A DNA stretch of 64,000 nt, from assembly GCA_013365365.1 (NCBI GenBank), contig JABVXU010000250.1:1-64000 (forward strand), in the 5' to 3' direction. Below, piece after piece: positions 1 through 12,667 of this stretch. This stretch comes from Cruorifilaria tuberocauda (lineage: Eukaryota > Nematoda > Chromadorea > Rhabditida > Onchocercidae). A program made the position numbers and the translations under genes. Within the stretch, counting starts at the first letter, position 1. Each line of letters starts with the position of its first letter. The notes beneath the pieces were generated by a model. The model was given only the letters and a program-made list of their open reading frames with translations, had not been told where the DNA came from and did no database searches.

Positions 1-467
1 AATAATAAAATAATTCTTAATAATAGTAAAAGAACGGCAATAGTAATAACTTATTAAGTCTTTAAGTTCATGTTATTAATTTAATATTAGTTTTAAATTA
101 CTTCATATTTCTGAATTACTGCAATAATTTTCGTTTTCTACGATATAAATTAATTATTGCTTCTTTAAAAGAATGAAAAATTTTAATTAATCAAAATTTG
201 AATTAATTTCATTTTCGACTATGAATTAACTAATTTTTTTTAAAATAATCCAAAAAAATTTAAATCAATTTAACAAGCGCTAATAACAAAGAATAAATAT
301 TTAAATGTATAAATAAAAGTTTAAAAAAAAATTCGAATAATCTATTGATATTAATTAAATTCAAATTCTCATTATTCTGATTAAATTCAATGAAATAACA
401 AGAATTGAAAGATAGCGAGATTGATTGATTGATTTGGGAGAAGGAAGAAATGGTTTTTAATTTTAAG
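1..467 (+). other. Intron of the astacin gene (5' part of gene lies outside the window)
   Basis: No coding potential is visible. The stretch is very AT-rich and ends in the AG acceptor at 466-467, which opens the first astacin exon in this window. It is best read as the intron upstream of that exon. Confidence 0.7.
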
Positions 468-2813
468 ACCGGATCGTGATGAGTATATTGAAATAATGTG
501 GCAAAATGTGATGCGTGGAGCGGAAGATCAATTTGATAAGCATAGTTTGAATTATATTGATTTACTTAATGAACCTTATGATTACTCATCGATCATGCAT
601 TATGGCCCATATGCATTTAGCGGTAATGGACGTCGAACAATTATTGCTCTTAAGGTAGTTGTTTTTTTAATTATTTAAAAATGAAAGAGTGAAAAAAAAG
701 TTTGAATTTAATAACTTTCGAATTTTCATAAAAGAAATTTGTAATTGTTTAAAAAAAAAATTTCAAGAAATTTAAACATTGTTAATAACTCTTATCAGTT
801 AATCAAATGATTGTATATTATCAATTTAATAACTCTTATCAGTTAATCAAATAATTATCAAATGTATTCATCAATTTCAAATGAAATTATTTCGTAGAAA
901 TTCCTTTTCTTTTCTAGCCTGGTGCAGGTAGAATGGGACAACGTGAAATGTTATCAAAAATTGATATACGAAAAATCAATAAGTTATATTCGTGTTCCGG
1001 GAAATCAGGCCAAAAAATTACTGATGAAAATACGATTGATGATAACGCTGAGATTACGAAACCAGTAATTCCGCTCAAAGTTAGATTTTTCCAAAATGCA
1101 TCAATTAAGCAAAAATTAATTGGATGGCATAGCAATTTAATAAATAATATAAATTCTATCAGTAAACAATGGTTTATAATTAAACGTATAAGTGTATGAA
1201 AGTAAAGAGAAGAGAAAGAAATAGATAAGTAAGCATAAGTAAAAGTATATTTGTAAACAAGAGTATATTTGTAATCAAGGTAAGCTTATAACAGGAGTAT
1301 ATATGTAAACAAGATCAAATATCATTACTTATAATAATTGGTCCTTCCTAAAATATATTTAGGATATGTTTAATTTAGTTTATGCATAATATAACGATAT
1401 GTATTAAGATTAAGAATGTTCAATGTATTTTATGTTGTCTTGTTTTATTGCTTATTGTTTATTGTTCTAAATGTTATTGTTACTGCTGTTATTGTTGCTG
1501 TTACTATTATTGTTGTTATTATTGTTGACGAACAAATTAATGTATGTTTATTAGTGACATATTTTAAACTACCTCAATGCTATTTAACTCAATACTATTT
1601 ACTATTTAATTTAACCTCAATACTATTTACTATTTAATTTTTCGTTTTCCTTTAAATAATGATAAGTCAATTATTGATTTTTTTTTCTATTTTAATCATT
1701 AAAGAAGATTTAAAATAAAATTGAAATTTCAGAGAATTATTTGAATATTTTCAATTTTAATCCTGTATGTATAAATGATTTTTAATTAATAAAGATACAA
1801 ATTAACACAATCGATTGAACAAACTGTGGAATAATTTAAATATTGACAACTTGTATTCTTTTTATCACCTTATTTCCTCTCTTTTTCTCTGATTTACTGA
1901 TTAATTAATAATTTCCTGTGAAACATTTCTTATCAGTTAACTGTACTTTCAGCCTGTTGATGAATGTATTGATAAGAGTTGGCGCTGTATCATTTGGTCA
2001 TTATCAATTTTCGATTATTGCTCAAGTAGCAAAACAATCGCTAATGATTTATGTCCAAAATCATGTGGTACTTGTTCTGATCAACTGATCGATCAACCGA
2101 TAGAAGCAACAACAACAACAACAACAACAACAATAAAGTCTAAAGGAATAAAATCGATAATATTAGGCTTACCCTCACAACTACCTACTAATATCAATAT
2201 CAGTGCTACGAAAATGCGATATTTAAGTACCACTTCTACTACTACTCCTTCCAGTACTCCTACTTCTTCTACCTTATCAACAGACATTTCTGGCAGTACA
2301 ATAAGTACAAGTAAGTTAAACGAAAAAAAAATTTTCAAATTAACAAAAATTTTAATGGATTGAGTAAATTATTTTAGAAATATATAAGTACGAATTAAAT
2401 TTGAATTAAATTTATTTCTAATATTTTAGTTAAATTTACTTTTAAAAAAAAACTATCAAAATTTTTTTTTTTAATTTTTAGCAACAACATGTCGTGATCT
2501 CGATTATTCATGTCCATTATTGGTACGAATGATTGATTGTGATAATTTCTTCCCGCATCATTCCATGAAAACTATTTGCCCATTTTCATGCGGTATTTGC
2601 TCGAACAGTAGCACCAGTAACAACAACAATAACAACAAATACAACAACAAGAAAAATAAGAATAACAACAACAACAACAACAATAAAACACCAAAGAAAT
2701 CGATGAAATTATGTGAAGATCGAGGAAGTTATATAACATGTAAATTGGCACTCTTTTTCGATGAATGCGATGAAAAAGTAGATTTATGTGCGAAGACTTG
2801 CGGTGGTTGTTAA
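468..2813 (+). CDS. Astacin-family zinc metalloprotease with C-terminal ShK domains (5' partial)
   Basis: Exons seen: 468-654, 918-~1193, 1953-2310, 2482-2813 (stop). The first carries the end of the catalytic domain: the lead-in RPDRDEY and the Met-turn SIMHYGPYAFS. The second carries the usual astacin end, GQREMLSKIDIRKIN followed by LYSC. The zinc motif HExxH lies upstream and is not in the window. Three cysteine-rich ShK-type modules follow: one in exon 3 (from PVDECIDK to CPKSCGTC) and two in exon 4 (CRDLDYSC to CGIC, and CEDRGSY to the terminal CGGC). They are separated by a poly-Thr run and a long Asn-rich linker encoded by AAC/ACA microsatellites. Astacins with ShK tails are secreted nematode proteases (NAS-13/14/15-like group) used in moulting, digestion or invasion. 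The donor of the second exon is uncertain: an AGT|GTATGA at 1194 keeps phase, but an open frame also runs to a stop at 1197-1199, so an alternative short end is possible. Confidence 0.85.
786..862 (+). repeat. Direct repeat in astacin intron
   Basis: About 25 bases (taataactcttatcagttaatc and flanks) occur twice in a row, from about 782 and from about 827, within the intron between the first two exons. No function is inferred. Confidence 0.7.
1587..1640 (+). repeat. Short tandem duplication
   Basis: The unit CTCAATACTATTTACTATTT is repeated in tandem within the intron before astacin exon 3. It looks like simple slippage. Confidence 0.7.
2100..2135 (+). repeat. (ACA)n microsatellite encoding poly-Thr
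   Basis: A run of ACA/CAA units inside astacin exon 3 encodes a threonine run between the first and second ShK modules. The trinucleotide period keeps the frame open. Confidence 0.8.
2612..2690 (+). repeat. (AAC)n microsatellite encoding poly-Asn linker
   Basis: Imperfect AAC/AAT/AAG repeats inside the last astacin exon encode an Asn/Lys-rich linker between the second and third ShK modules. Confidence 0.8.
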
Positions 2814-4309
2814 TAATTAATCACTTTTAGAAATTTATTAGTTTTATTAATTAAAAAATTTATTAATATAAGTCAAAAGAAGAAAAAAAGTAAACCTGGA
2901 ATTCATAAAAAGCTATCGATTGAATTTTTCCCTTTTATTTTAAAGAAAATAATAAATTTTATTTATTGAACTTTAAATAAATACTTTCAAATTGTAATAA
3001 TTTTAGAAATTCATTGATATGACGGATACCTCAGTAATCTGATGTTTATTAACTTATAACTGTTTACTCAGTTGTATTTATTTAACTGTAACGGATAAAT
3101 CGAAAATTTACTTTCATGGGTAAAAATTATTCGGGTTAGATTAACTGAAATTACCTGCTTCTATCGTCCAAAAAAAGAAAAAGTTATTTTTGAATTTAAT
3201 TTTTGCTTTGCTAAAAAATGATTAAAAAGTGAATTTCGTCAACCAAATTTTCAATTGTCCATGATACGGATTTAATGTGTCTATCCCATCCTTTCCATTC
3301 ATATTTGCGATTTAATAAAAAAAAATTTTACACGAAATGTCCTTCGAATTTATTTACCTTTTTTCTTTTTTAAAGAGGAATGAAATTGAAAACTTACCAA
3401 ACAAATTTCATATACAAAAACTTTTCCACAACTAAAATTTTCATTTGTTTGAATAAAAATTCCATTCCTTATTATTATTGTTAATCTAAATTAATCATTA
3501 TTAATAAATTCATTTATCGAAATAAAACACAAAAAAAACTGAATTAAATTAATTTTACTTTCAGCTTGCCTAACATTCCAATAATCTATTGACAATTAAT
3601 AACGATTTTACATGATTTTATAAGAATTGCACTATTGTTATGCATGCAATTATTTATTGCTTACTATTATTAAGGTTTGATGAGAAAAATGATAAATCAT
3701 TGAAATTTATGTTTTCTGTATTACTCTTTTCATGTTCTTTTCACGGAAATCACGATTCTTTTTGAAATTCATCAACACTTTAATTATGAAAGTATAACAG
3801 TAAGCAATTATTAATAATCCTATGCTTCTAATAAATACTTAATATGCAATAAAGTAAATGGAAAAGATTAAAGTGCATATTATTTCTCATTCAGTCACAT
3901 CTCATCAAATTTCTATGAAATCTTTTGAAGACCTTTCAATTCTGATTAAAGTTAAATAATATGAGAATAATTTACCTATTTCAAAAATCAAGGTTAAATA
4001 TACCAAGATTGCATCACTTAAAAGTGAGCGTATACAGTTAATTATGTTACAAATAAAATAGGATATAAATATATATGAGCAATACTCTTTGAATACACAA
4101 AAATGGATGCAGACACTTATTATATCACCACTAAAACCAAAAATATTAGCAATCGTTCAGAATGGATTTCAGAAATTCCGTTCCCATGGCTTTAAGATCA
4201 AAATCCTAAAGTTTTCACGAATATTGTCATGTTTTCAAGAGCACAACATTAATTATATTAATTATATACCGCTAGGAAACTTTAAAAAAAATAACAAAAG
4301 TAAAAAAAT
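2814..4309. other. Intergenic region, tail-to-tail
   Basis: This lies between the astacin stop (+ strand) and the DMAC2-like stop (- strand). It is AT-rich with scattered AATAAA signals near 2950-2985 suitable for the astacin 3' end. I see no exon with motif or phase support. Confidence 0.6.
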
Positions 4310-7300
4310 TCATAGATTAACTTTTCCCTTCATCGTCTTATCTTCGATTAATACATATTCTTCTTGTCTCTCAGGCAATGAATCACTGCTTGATTTCATC
4401 GGATTTTCCAGTTGTGAAATACGCTTTGATTTTGGCAGAAGCTTTTGGTCTATCGGAATGCCACGCTTCTTCTTCCACTTTTCTTCAAAACTCAAAATCG
4501 TTTCCACCTTTAAAAAGGATCGTGAAATTAATTATTCATGAACTCATTATTACACGAAATTAATTAAAACTAAAAAAATTTTTGTAATCAGGTGGTATAT
4601 TAAAAAAAAAATTAATGTAAAAACAAAGGAAAAATTATTTCTTACAAATAAAGGAAAAAATTATTTCTTTACTACCTCTTGTGTCCATGAATAGCCACTA
4701 GGTGAACCCACCAATAAATGTCGTAATTTACCATCCGAAAGTTCGTCTAATCGTTCAAATTCAGTGACTTCCATTTCCGGAAGTTCACGTCGAATAGTGC
4801 TAAAAAGACGAATAATTCTTTTTTTTTTCTTTTGTAAAATGAGTGTATTCTTTCAGTCTTAATAATTAATAAAACTAGTCATTATTCCGTATAGTACATT
4901 TCTCAAACGAAAGACCGGACGGAGTTATATACGAACTTCTCACAAAAAGATTCATAATATGAACTGCTAAACTGTTAAGCAATTTACCTCCGTTTAATGA
5001 GTAAAATGAGTAAACTACTGATAGCAAAACATTAAAATGAAAGTTACTTTAAATCTTCCATTTATTATTCTACGATATCAAGTACAAATAATTGCAACGA
5101 CATATGTTGGAATAGCTGTAAAAAAGATAGACGATTTAAATTTATAATTTAAAATTAAAAAAGCAAAAACCTTGTCATTAATGGCTTATCATCATCTCCC
5201 ACAGCAGGTCGTTCGTTTACTCGACCAGCGACATAAAATAACCGTCCATCATCATCCTCAGCATATGCATTGCCTGTTAATAAAAAGTAAATTCATTTCT
5301 TCATCTAAAGTACGATTAGTATTAAATGCTTTGCAACTTATTCAAACTTGGAAATTTTTGAAAAACTCTAATAATTAAAGATGAGATTACGTTAGCACTG
5401 CTGACCCTAATATTTGCTCAAAAATTTAATTTTATAACAAATAATTTGCAACTCTAAATGTAAAACTTCAAAATCTTTTTCCGCTTTTTTAACTTTATCT
5501 TTTTTATTTTTGAATCAACTAGATAATTTATATTTAGTTTTTACATTATAATAGTTCCAATAAACAACCTTTTGCATCAGTAACAACTCTTTCATTTGCT
5601 AGAAGTTCCATTTCTTTGTGCAATGACTGCATAGCTTTTTCATAATTAACCCCAAACACTCTTAAGTTCGGAATCGATTCTTCCAATAATAAAGCCACTT
5701 TTGCAATATCCTAAAATATACATGAAATTTTATAATTATATTTCATAACTTTTCATTCTTGTACAACACTAAAAAACTTAGTGGATGAGAATAACCAAAT
5801 AACAATAAATACTTGCTCATAATTAAATAATGATCATTTAAGGAGTATGGTTATTGTGATCTTCCTTATCTTTTCATTATTTTATTTTTTTTTTTCACGA
5901 AAATATAGAAATAAAAGAAATCGGAACAATATGACAACAATATAAATATTATACAATAATAATAGCAATACCTTGATATGGTCCATTCCTTCTAAACGAA
6001 GATAGCGCAATTTCTTGAGCGTCCGTAAACCAGCCAAACCTTTGGCTGTGATCCGACTACAGTCACTGAGATCTAGCATTTCAAGTGACTCCGAGAATAA
6101 TGCACCAATTCGTGACATCATCCAATCGTCCGCATAACAACAACCGGAAAGTCTTAGCAATCGTAAATAGCTTAAGTTAGACAGATTTTCCAGACCTAAA
6201 ATAAAAACGTAATTTTTGTTATCCAACAATTATCAAATATTACTTCAACGATTATTATTATTATTATTGTTAGTACTACTGTATGAACAAGTTTGAGAAT
6301 AAAATTAATTGAAGAAAAATGTCTTGAGCAAACCTTCGAACATCAACTCCGTATCACTTGCATCAATGGCCTCGACATATAAACCGGGAATTTTCCGTCC
6401 TGGTAATGTGTAATTTCCTTTGTCATCTTTTTTAATCCATATGTTATCACCAACAAACTTCACGGCTGCTCCACGATGTACCAAAAAATGAGCTGCAGCT
6501 AAATCCGGACCAAGAAATATTAAACGTTCCGGGATAAACCTAAAAAATTACAAGATATAACTTAAATAAACAATATTATCAATCCCATAACACTATCACA
6601 CATTTATAATCAACTGTAATCATATCCAACTGGAAACGCTAAGAACGATTATTCTAGTTTGCTGGAATAGTGTCCTTTTTCTCCTTATTCTTTCCCAGTT
6701 CATAAAAAAAATTTTCGACAAATTTGATCAAGAATTAAAGAAATTATCAAAATAATTAAGATAATAATTAAACATAACAAAGATTTCCATCCTGAAATTT
6801 AAACCATCTTTTCAATATACACCTTATGCAAATCGAAATTTGCCTAAATTCATTTATTACTATTTAATGCAAATAAAATAGCATCGTACTAATAAACTAT
6901 TATTATTGAATTTCAACTTAGCAATAATGCGCAGCTGCTCTACGTTATCGTATTATTTAAAATCATTAGTTATCATCATATTATTAATATCACTTCCAAT
7001 TGTATTCTCTGTGAAGTGTTTTTCGAGCATGAAAAAAAACCAAGCAGAAGAGTGTGGTCCAAATGGATACTGTTTTTTTTTTAATGGAAACGATATATCG
7101 GGATATAGAAAGATTGTCCGTGGTTGTGATAATAGTTTTGTATGTGAGGTAAGAATGCAATCATTCTTCATATAATTTTAATTGATTCATTTTTTTTTCC
7201 ATTTTATTGTGCAAGAAATTGATAGAAATATTACTATGATCACTATGAGATATGAGAACAAATTAAAATTTCATTATATTTGTAAATTTAGCTCAATTAT

Positions 7301-9388
7301 TCATTAAAAATTAACATCATTTTCACGTTTCACTTTATATATATATATTATGTTAAATAATGAATTTCTGTAATTATAAAATTATGAGTTTAAATCTAAG
7401 GTTATGGTTAATAATATAACGGAAGACAAAGAACATGCCATTGGTAGAAAGCTAATGAATAAATATGGTAGAAGTTATTGTGCTTCTGATATTGCGATAC
7501 GTCTAACTGAAGAAAATGAAGAATTGAATGGTATGCTATGTTGCTGTAATAGTAACTGGTGTAATGTAAATTATATTGATGAACCAGCCAGTGATTTGGA
7601 TAGAATTTTTGAACTTGATCGAGGTACTACGGAAGATTATTTAATATTGAAAGAAATTGCCGCGAAATATGGCATTAAATAAATTTGATCATTATATATT
7701 TATTCATACCTTACCGTTTCCATTCTATGACATTTATTCTCTTATATAATTTTATTGGAATAATAATAATCGTATTAAATAAATATTAATTTTTTTTTTC
7801 CTCTAGTAGTAATTTCATTCCACATAATCATGTTTTCATCAGTATTTGAACATCTCATTAAATTCTCAATAATAACGGCTAAAACATGTCATCTTCACCA
7901 GAAAAAACTAATACTCTTAGCCGATTAATTACTTTTATACCAAGCTTTGTTGTATCGCTGATTAACCGATCTTCTACGAGGAATTTTTCAAACATCGGAA
8001 ATTTATGAAAATTTCATACAATATATCCAAACTTTGTTTGAATGTCTGTTATATTAGCTTCGATATGTTTAAGAAGAAATCAATGAATATATGAAAACGA
8101 AAGAACATAATAGTATGTAAATAATTCCTATAGCACATATTTTTGTCTGCTAACCTATATTTTTAATTTAAAGCGCATATACTTCTTAAACTTTTAAATT
8201 TCTGATAAATGAGATTTGATAATGCCACGATATTGCCCTACGTTTTAGATAATATTCAGAAATTGTTCAATTACATAGATCCAAAATAATACGACACATT
8301 CAAATGATTTACATGTTTCCTTTCAAGACTGTTTTACCATTACTAAATCAACAATACCGAATAATTCAAGTATTATTAGAAATATTATACATAAATGCAT
8401 TTTACCTAGAATGAATAATAATAATACTAACGGCAATAACAGACGAAAAGAACAATTACCTTTGATTATATTGGAGATGTTGGAAATTTTCATAACGCTT
8501 AAAGCGACGTAAATTATCCAAACTATGATCAACATATCGTAATTGTGTATAAAACGTGTTAAATTCGATATCATTAGGTATATCCTCCCGTTGTTTCGGT
8601 GGTAGAACTGAAGTTTTCAGCAAAAGATTAGTATCAACGAAACAACTGAAAATAAAACTCAAAGGAGTAAAAGAAAGAAGGATAAATTTGAAAGATTTCT
8701 AAAAAAATTAATCGACCAATTTACTTTTCCTACAAATTATTCATGAAAGCTATTATTGATATTATCATCCTTGTTGATATTATCTTCATTATTGATATTA
8801 TCTATTATTGATATTATTTGATACAGCAATAAATCAATTATAAAAATCAAATTTAAAATTACTCCTAATTTTTGCAATAAGAAAAATAAAAAAATGTTTC
8901 AGTTATTATTTTATATTTTAATTGTTATCAGAAAATGTTCAATCGAAATCCAACTAAACTGAACCATTACTCTAAAAGTCGAAAACTGCTAAGTTGGAAC
9001 AGAAATTCTGGGAGATCATGAAAATTACACCGAATATAAAGCGTTGTTACTTACTTTTCAAAGCTTGAAAGTTTTGAAGCATACTAACAACTATTTCACA
9101 ACTTTGAAGCTTTGAAAAGTATATGTATGTATATATTTTATACGAAAATGAATATCATAGTATATCATAAATGTACGTACCATCTTCTATGCGTTCAGGC
9201 GAAATATATCCACCTCCTTCTAACTTGATATAATTTTTAATAGAATTTTCAACTTTTTTCTCTTCTATTTCTTCCGCCACTAACTCTTGCCAACGTATAA
9301 ATTTGCTCCATCGATGAATGAACGTACGTTTTTGACATTTAATACATTCCCGAATAATGAATTTTCCAAGTATGTGAATATTTTTCAT
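4310..9388 (-). CDS. DMAC2/ATP5SL-like complex I assembly factor with leucine-rich repeats and a long C-terminal extension
   Basis: Exons in coding order: 9388-9177, 8645-8460, 6539-6334, 6195-5972, 5710-5569, 5273-5171, 4799-4676, 4507-4310. All junctions keep frame, giving 464 aa. The start at 9388 is chosen because it sits one base after an acceptor-like TTTATAG, and the first residues (MKNIHILGKF, later KCQKRTFIHRW) are basic and amphipathic like a mitochondrial presequence; an ATG at 9406 is the alternative. Exon 3 holds the family block LIFLGPDLAAAHFLVHRGAA. Exon 4 holds the LRR-like block (YADDWMMSRIGAL, LDLSDCSRITAKGLAGL), which matches human DMAC2 in register. In vertebrates DMAC2 helps build the distal membrane arm of respiratory complex I. 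From about residue 300 onward, roughly 165 residues (exons 5-8) run past the point where human DMAC2 ends; they are charged and of unknown function. Exon 5 also has a read-through stop at 5546, so a short isoform is possible. Confidence 0.85.
6927..7682 (+). CDS. Secreted Ly6/three-finger-like cysteine-rich protein, nested gene
   Basis: Two exons, 6927-7148 and 7401-7682, joined in phase 0 (donor GAG|GTAAGA, acceptor AATCTAAG), give 167 aa. After a short basic start there is a strong hydrophobic segment (LVIIILLISLPIVFS, about residues 15-30) that reads as a signal peptide with cleavage before KCFSS. The mature part has a cysteine pattern (KCFSS, ECGPNGYC, GCDNSFVCE, YCASD) ending in CCCNSNWCN, the CCxxxxCN signature of Ly6/uPAR/activin-receptor-like three-finger domains common in nematodes. 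A non-cysteine tail of about 45 residues follows. There is no obvious GPI or membrane tail. AATAAA at 7778-7783 is a plausible polyadenylation signal. The gene lies wholly inside intron 2 (6540-8459) of the DMAC2-like gene on the opposite strand. The specific function is unknown. Confidence 0.75.
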
Positions 9389-9399
9389 TCTATAAATTG
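9389..9399 (-). promoter_or_regulatory. Candidate spliced-leader acceptor before the DMAC2-like gene
   Basis: On the - strand a pyrimidine-rich TTTATAG ends one base before ATG 9388. An AG this close to a start codon is typical of nematode trans-splicing sites. No transcript data were available. Confidence 0.4.
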
Positions 9400-10650
9400 G
9401 AAACATCAAGAAATTCTCATGTCTTCACAGGTTAAACTATACGATTTCGATATCAGTAATTTCAAGTAGCTGCCCAACAACTTCATGTCATCATTCATGT
9501 TTCGGAACTTACAGTACTCGATAAGCACCAAGAAATTTTTTATGTAATTACGGACCCATATTAACATTGTTCATTGTGAAATACATGAACTTTTCTTGGA
9601 TGATAAACCAAACATTTCCAGGATTGCATGGAAAAAATAACAAAACAGGGAATTCGTAAAACAGTTTATTGTTCAAGTGACACAAGTTACTCGCTAGAAA
9701 CTGTAGTCACATAAACGATAAAATTGGAGAAAATAATTGAATCATCTTCACTTTTTACGCAATAACAATACGATTTTCGATACTTATTTCGGAAAATTCA
9801 GTTGAAGAATACCCTACACAAAACCTGATAATTAAAAAAAAAATTTAGGAGAGAAAAATTAAGCATATAATAACATGAAGTGAATTATGATAAGGAAAGG
9901 CGGAAAGAGATTTATTAGGCTGAGTTAATTAGAAAAGGAAAAATTATGAGCAATTAATTCACAAATTCATCCTTTAAGTGTGATAGTAGAAACTGGAACC
10001 TAGGAATGTTTTGAAGTTTGTATGAAGATAGACCAAAAAAACACCGATCGGAAAAAAATTTTTGCTGAATACCTATGCTGATCATGTAATTCTTGAATAA
10101 TTTCAGAAAGCTTTGAAATGAGCGAGAATGTCGATAAAATATGAGTGATAACATGGAATAGACAATGAGATCATGCACTATTATGCGAAATAAATAAAGC
10201 ATGATAAACGGCCAATCGAAATCTTAACGACGGAATAATTTGAAGTGGATGAAAGGAAATTATAAGTGAGTCGATAACAAGTAACAGAAAAACCGTGAAA
10301 ATAACAAGATTTCATTTCAAATAATTTGCAGTTAAATATTCATATCAACTAATTTCTATCAAAGATTTTTTAATTGTAAAAACATCCAAGTTTTTCTATT
10401 TACAATGTTATTTCAAGTTCAGCTACAAAATCCTTGGACTTAAAATTAGCAGTTAATATTGACATCACCAATAAGAAAATTCCTTTTTAATGACTTATAA
10501 GGTAAGGATAACAGTCTCTTAGTATGATTCCGTCATATTCCCTCCTCACTTACATGAAATTTATACTTATCTTTCCCAAAACGTGATAACTATTTCAACA
10601 AAACAGTAAAAATATACTCTAAATGCTGAATATCTTGTTCTGATTACAGA
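9389..10650. other. Intergenic region between the ced-9-like copy B stop and the DMAC2-like start
   Basis: Both flanking genes are on the - strand. Open frames here (for example 9954-10202) have no motif, splice or composition support. The region could hold the DMAC2-like promoter or be an operon spacer. Confidence 0.5.
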
Positions 10651-12354
10651 TTATCGTGCTTTCACTACTGCTCTGATTAGCGTGAAAGCACCAATACCAA
10701 ACATACCCAATAGCACCAGCGTTCTAATTGATAGCCACCATCGATTGTCTCCCGGCTTCAAGTCAAATTGTTCATTTGTTCCGGTTTGTTCATGCTTATC
10801 AATTATCATTTTTGCGCGATCAAAAAAGCTCTCCTGAAATTAGTAAAAAAAAACTGAATTCATGTTAAACACGATTTTTTAATTAATTGGTAAAATTGAA
10901 AGAACCAAATATAACAGTTACCAATTTAAAATCAATGTTCACCATTACATAACAATTTTGTGCATGAATAATATACAGACCGAGTCTGTGGAATGTTTAA
11001 ATACACGTGTTAGAACATTTGCAGTTATCAGAATTTTTCAAAATTTCCCCTCATCATCTTTTATTTCGATATAAATATAAAAATATCAGATCCAAAATGA
11101 ACAGAAAGCTAGCCAAAAAAGAGGGCCTAAAGCTGATGTATGTGCTACTCAACATGGGAGATGAATTAATCATAGAGATCTGCGCTTCTTTCGTTTCTAA
11201 ACTAAAGTTACAAACTCTGTTTAACAAATGCTTTAAATATTTCAGAATTTTTATGTGGTTATAGTAGAGGTCTAACGTTATGTATATTTCACTGATGTCA
11301 ACTTATTTTGAAAATCTTGTACACTTTTACAGCAGGACTAATAATAGTTGTGAGTTTCTATCCTATTCATTTTTTGATTTTTTTCCGACCAATTAAAATG
11401 GCCTGAAATCACCATAAATTGCTTTAAAATTTATAGAAAACCCTCAAAAAGCAATTTTAAAGAAAGCATTAAAAAAACCATTCTATTCGCATACCCAAGA
11501 ACGCTCGTTTTTTGGCCATGTTAAAACGATCCACTTATGCAAGAATTTGGATGTGTATGATGCAATCATTGAGACATCCGAAAGCATTCCCAAGTTACAA
11601 AGTTTCACTGCAACTAATCCAGCAAATGCAATCAATGCCACCAATCGTCCATATGATAAAGGTTCAGCTCGCTCATCATCATCATCATCTTCATCATTAT
11701 CATCATTACCGTCTTGTGCAAAATATTCTACAACCTGAAGTACGGAATATTTATTGACCTAAATTCTATAAATGCTTATTAATATTATCAAATAATGGCA
11801 GTAGCTAAATGGATGCCACTAAATGTCTCTCAAATGGAATGATGTATTGTACTACCAATTGATCAGTACGAGCAACAGGAAAAAAGTCAAAGAATATATG
11901 TAGCTGGCAAGAATGTCCAAGCTTGCAATTATAAAGTGATTTGTTTTAATAAAACGATTGCTATGAAAATAAATAGCAAAGTCGTTCACTCCATTAATTA
12001 TTCTAAATCAACTTAAAGAGGCATAAAAAGTGAAGTGATGTGCTGAGTAACTAGTACAAATAATTTACCTAATATTCAAGGAAATTAATATTTACCGTTT
12101 AAAAATATATATTATAGATAGATAAACGTTACGGATTTGCTGACCTTAACATATCGCTGAAATGTAAGTCTTCCATGAAAGCATAACATTGTAACCATAT
12201 TCATCAGCTCTTCTGAATGTTTTCGTTCAAAAATTAAGGCAACTGCTCGAATCAGCTCAAACCGATAATCATCCGAAGCTGTAACTTCTGGCAAACATGG
12301 ACAAGAGACGTCTTCTAGATTCAAGCGATACCGGATATAATCAATCACGTAATT
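10651..12354 (-). CDS. CED-9/Bcl-2 family protein, copy B (5' exon unresolved)
   Basis: Certain exons in coding order: 12354-12145, 11734-11495, 10833-10651 (stop), all phase 0. The first has the BH4-like helix YVIDYIRYRL and the BH3-facing groove helix (LIRAVALIFERKHSEEL). The second has the BH1 segment SYGRLVALIAFAGL and the BH2-like WPKNERSW. The last has a C-terminal transmembrane anchor (TLVLLGMFGIGAFTLI). The exon pattern and the 210-nt length of the BH4 exon are identical to copy A. It differs in an acidic insertion (eight or more Asp/Glu in a row) just before BH1. Bcl-2-like CED-9 proteins sit on mitochondria and restrain CED-4-driven apoptosis; by analogy this is an anti-apoptotic or divergent paralogue. 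No ATG lies in frame before 12354, so an upstream exon is missing from this model. The reading frame at 12668-13069 is one candidate (a GTTCAG donor at 12751 would be phase 0). Confidence 0.85.
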
Positions 12355-12667
12355 CTGTAAATAAAATAAATGTTCAAATTAACAAAAATATAGAACATAA
12401 CACAGAAGTATATTTAAAGAAATCAAAGGTGATATCTACACATATAACATTGAGAAAAGATAGAAAAAGAATGGAAGAACTTTTATTTAATGATGTTTAA
12501 AGTTGAAATGAAAATCTCTAGGCCCATTGAACGATACACCGATGACTACACATATTTCAACTTCTTCTTTCAAGGATTTCAAGAGCTATAATCAAAACAA
12601 ACTCTATAATATTTTTGCTTATCACGTGACGTTTTTATTTTACTAGCTAATAGAACTCATATTTTCT

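Noticed and set aside
4089..4541. 150-codon + strand open frame
   Set aside because: It is antisense to the last DMAC2-like exon, which is supported by frame-consistent splicing.
5546..5568. Stop codon following DMAC2-like exon 5 taken as the gene end
   Set aside because: The exon 5 donor (AAAG|GTTG) joins exon 6 in frame, and four more exons keep phase to 4310, so the longer model is preferred. The short form is kept as a possible isoform.
11007..11264. 85-codon + strand open frame in the last intron of ced-9 copy B
   Set aside because: It has no motif or splice support, and its composition equals that of the surrounding intron.
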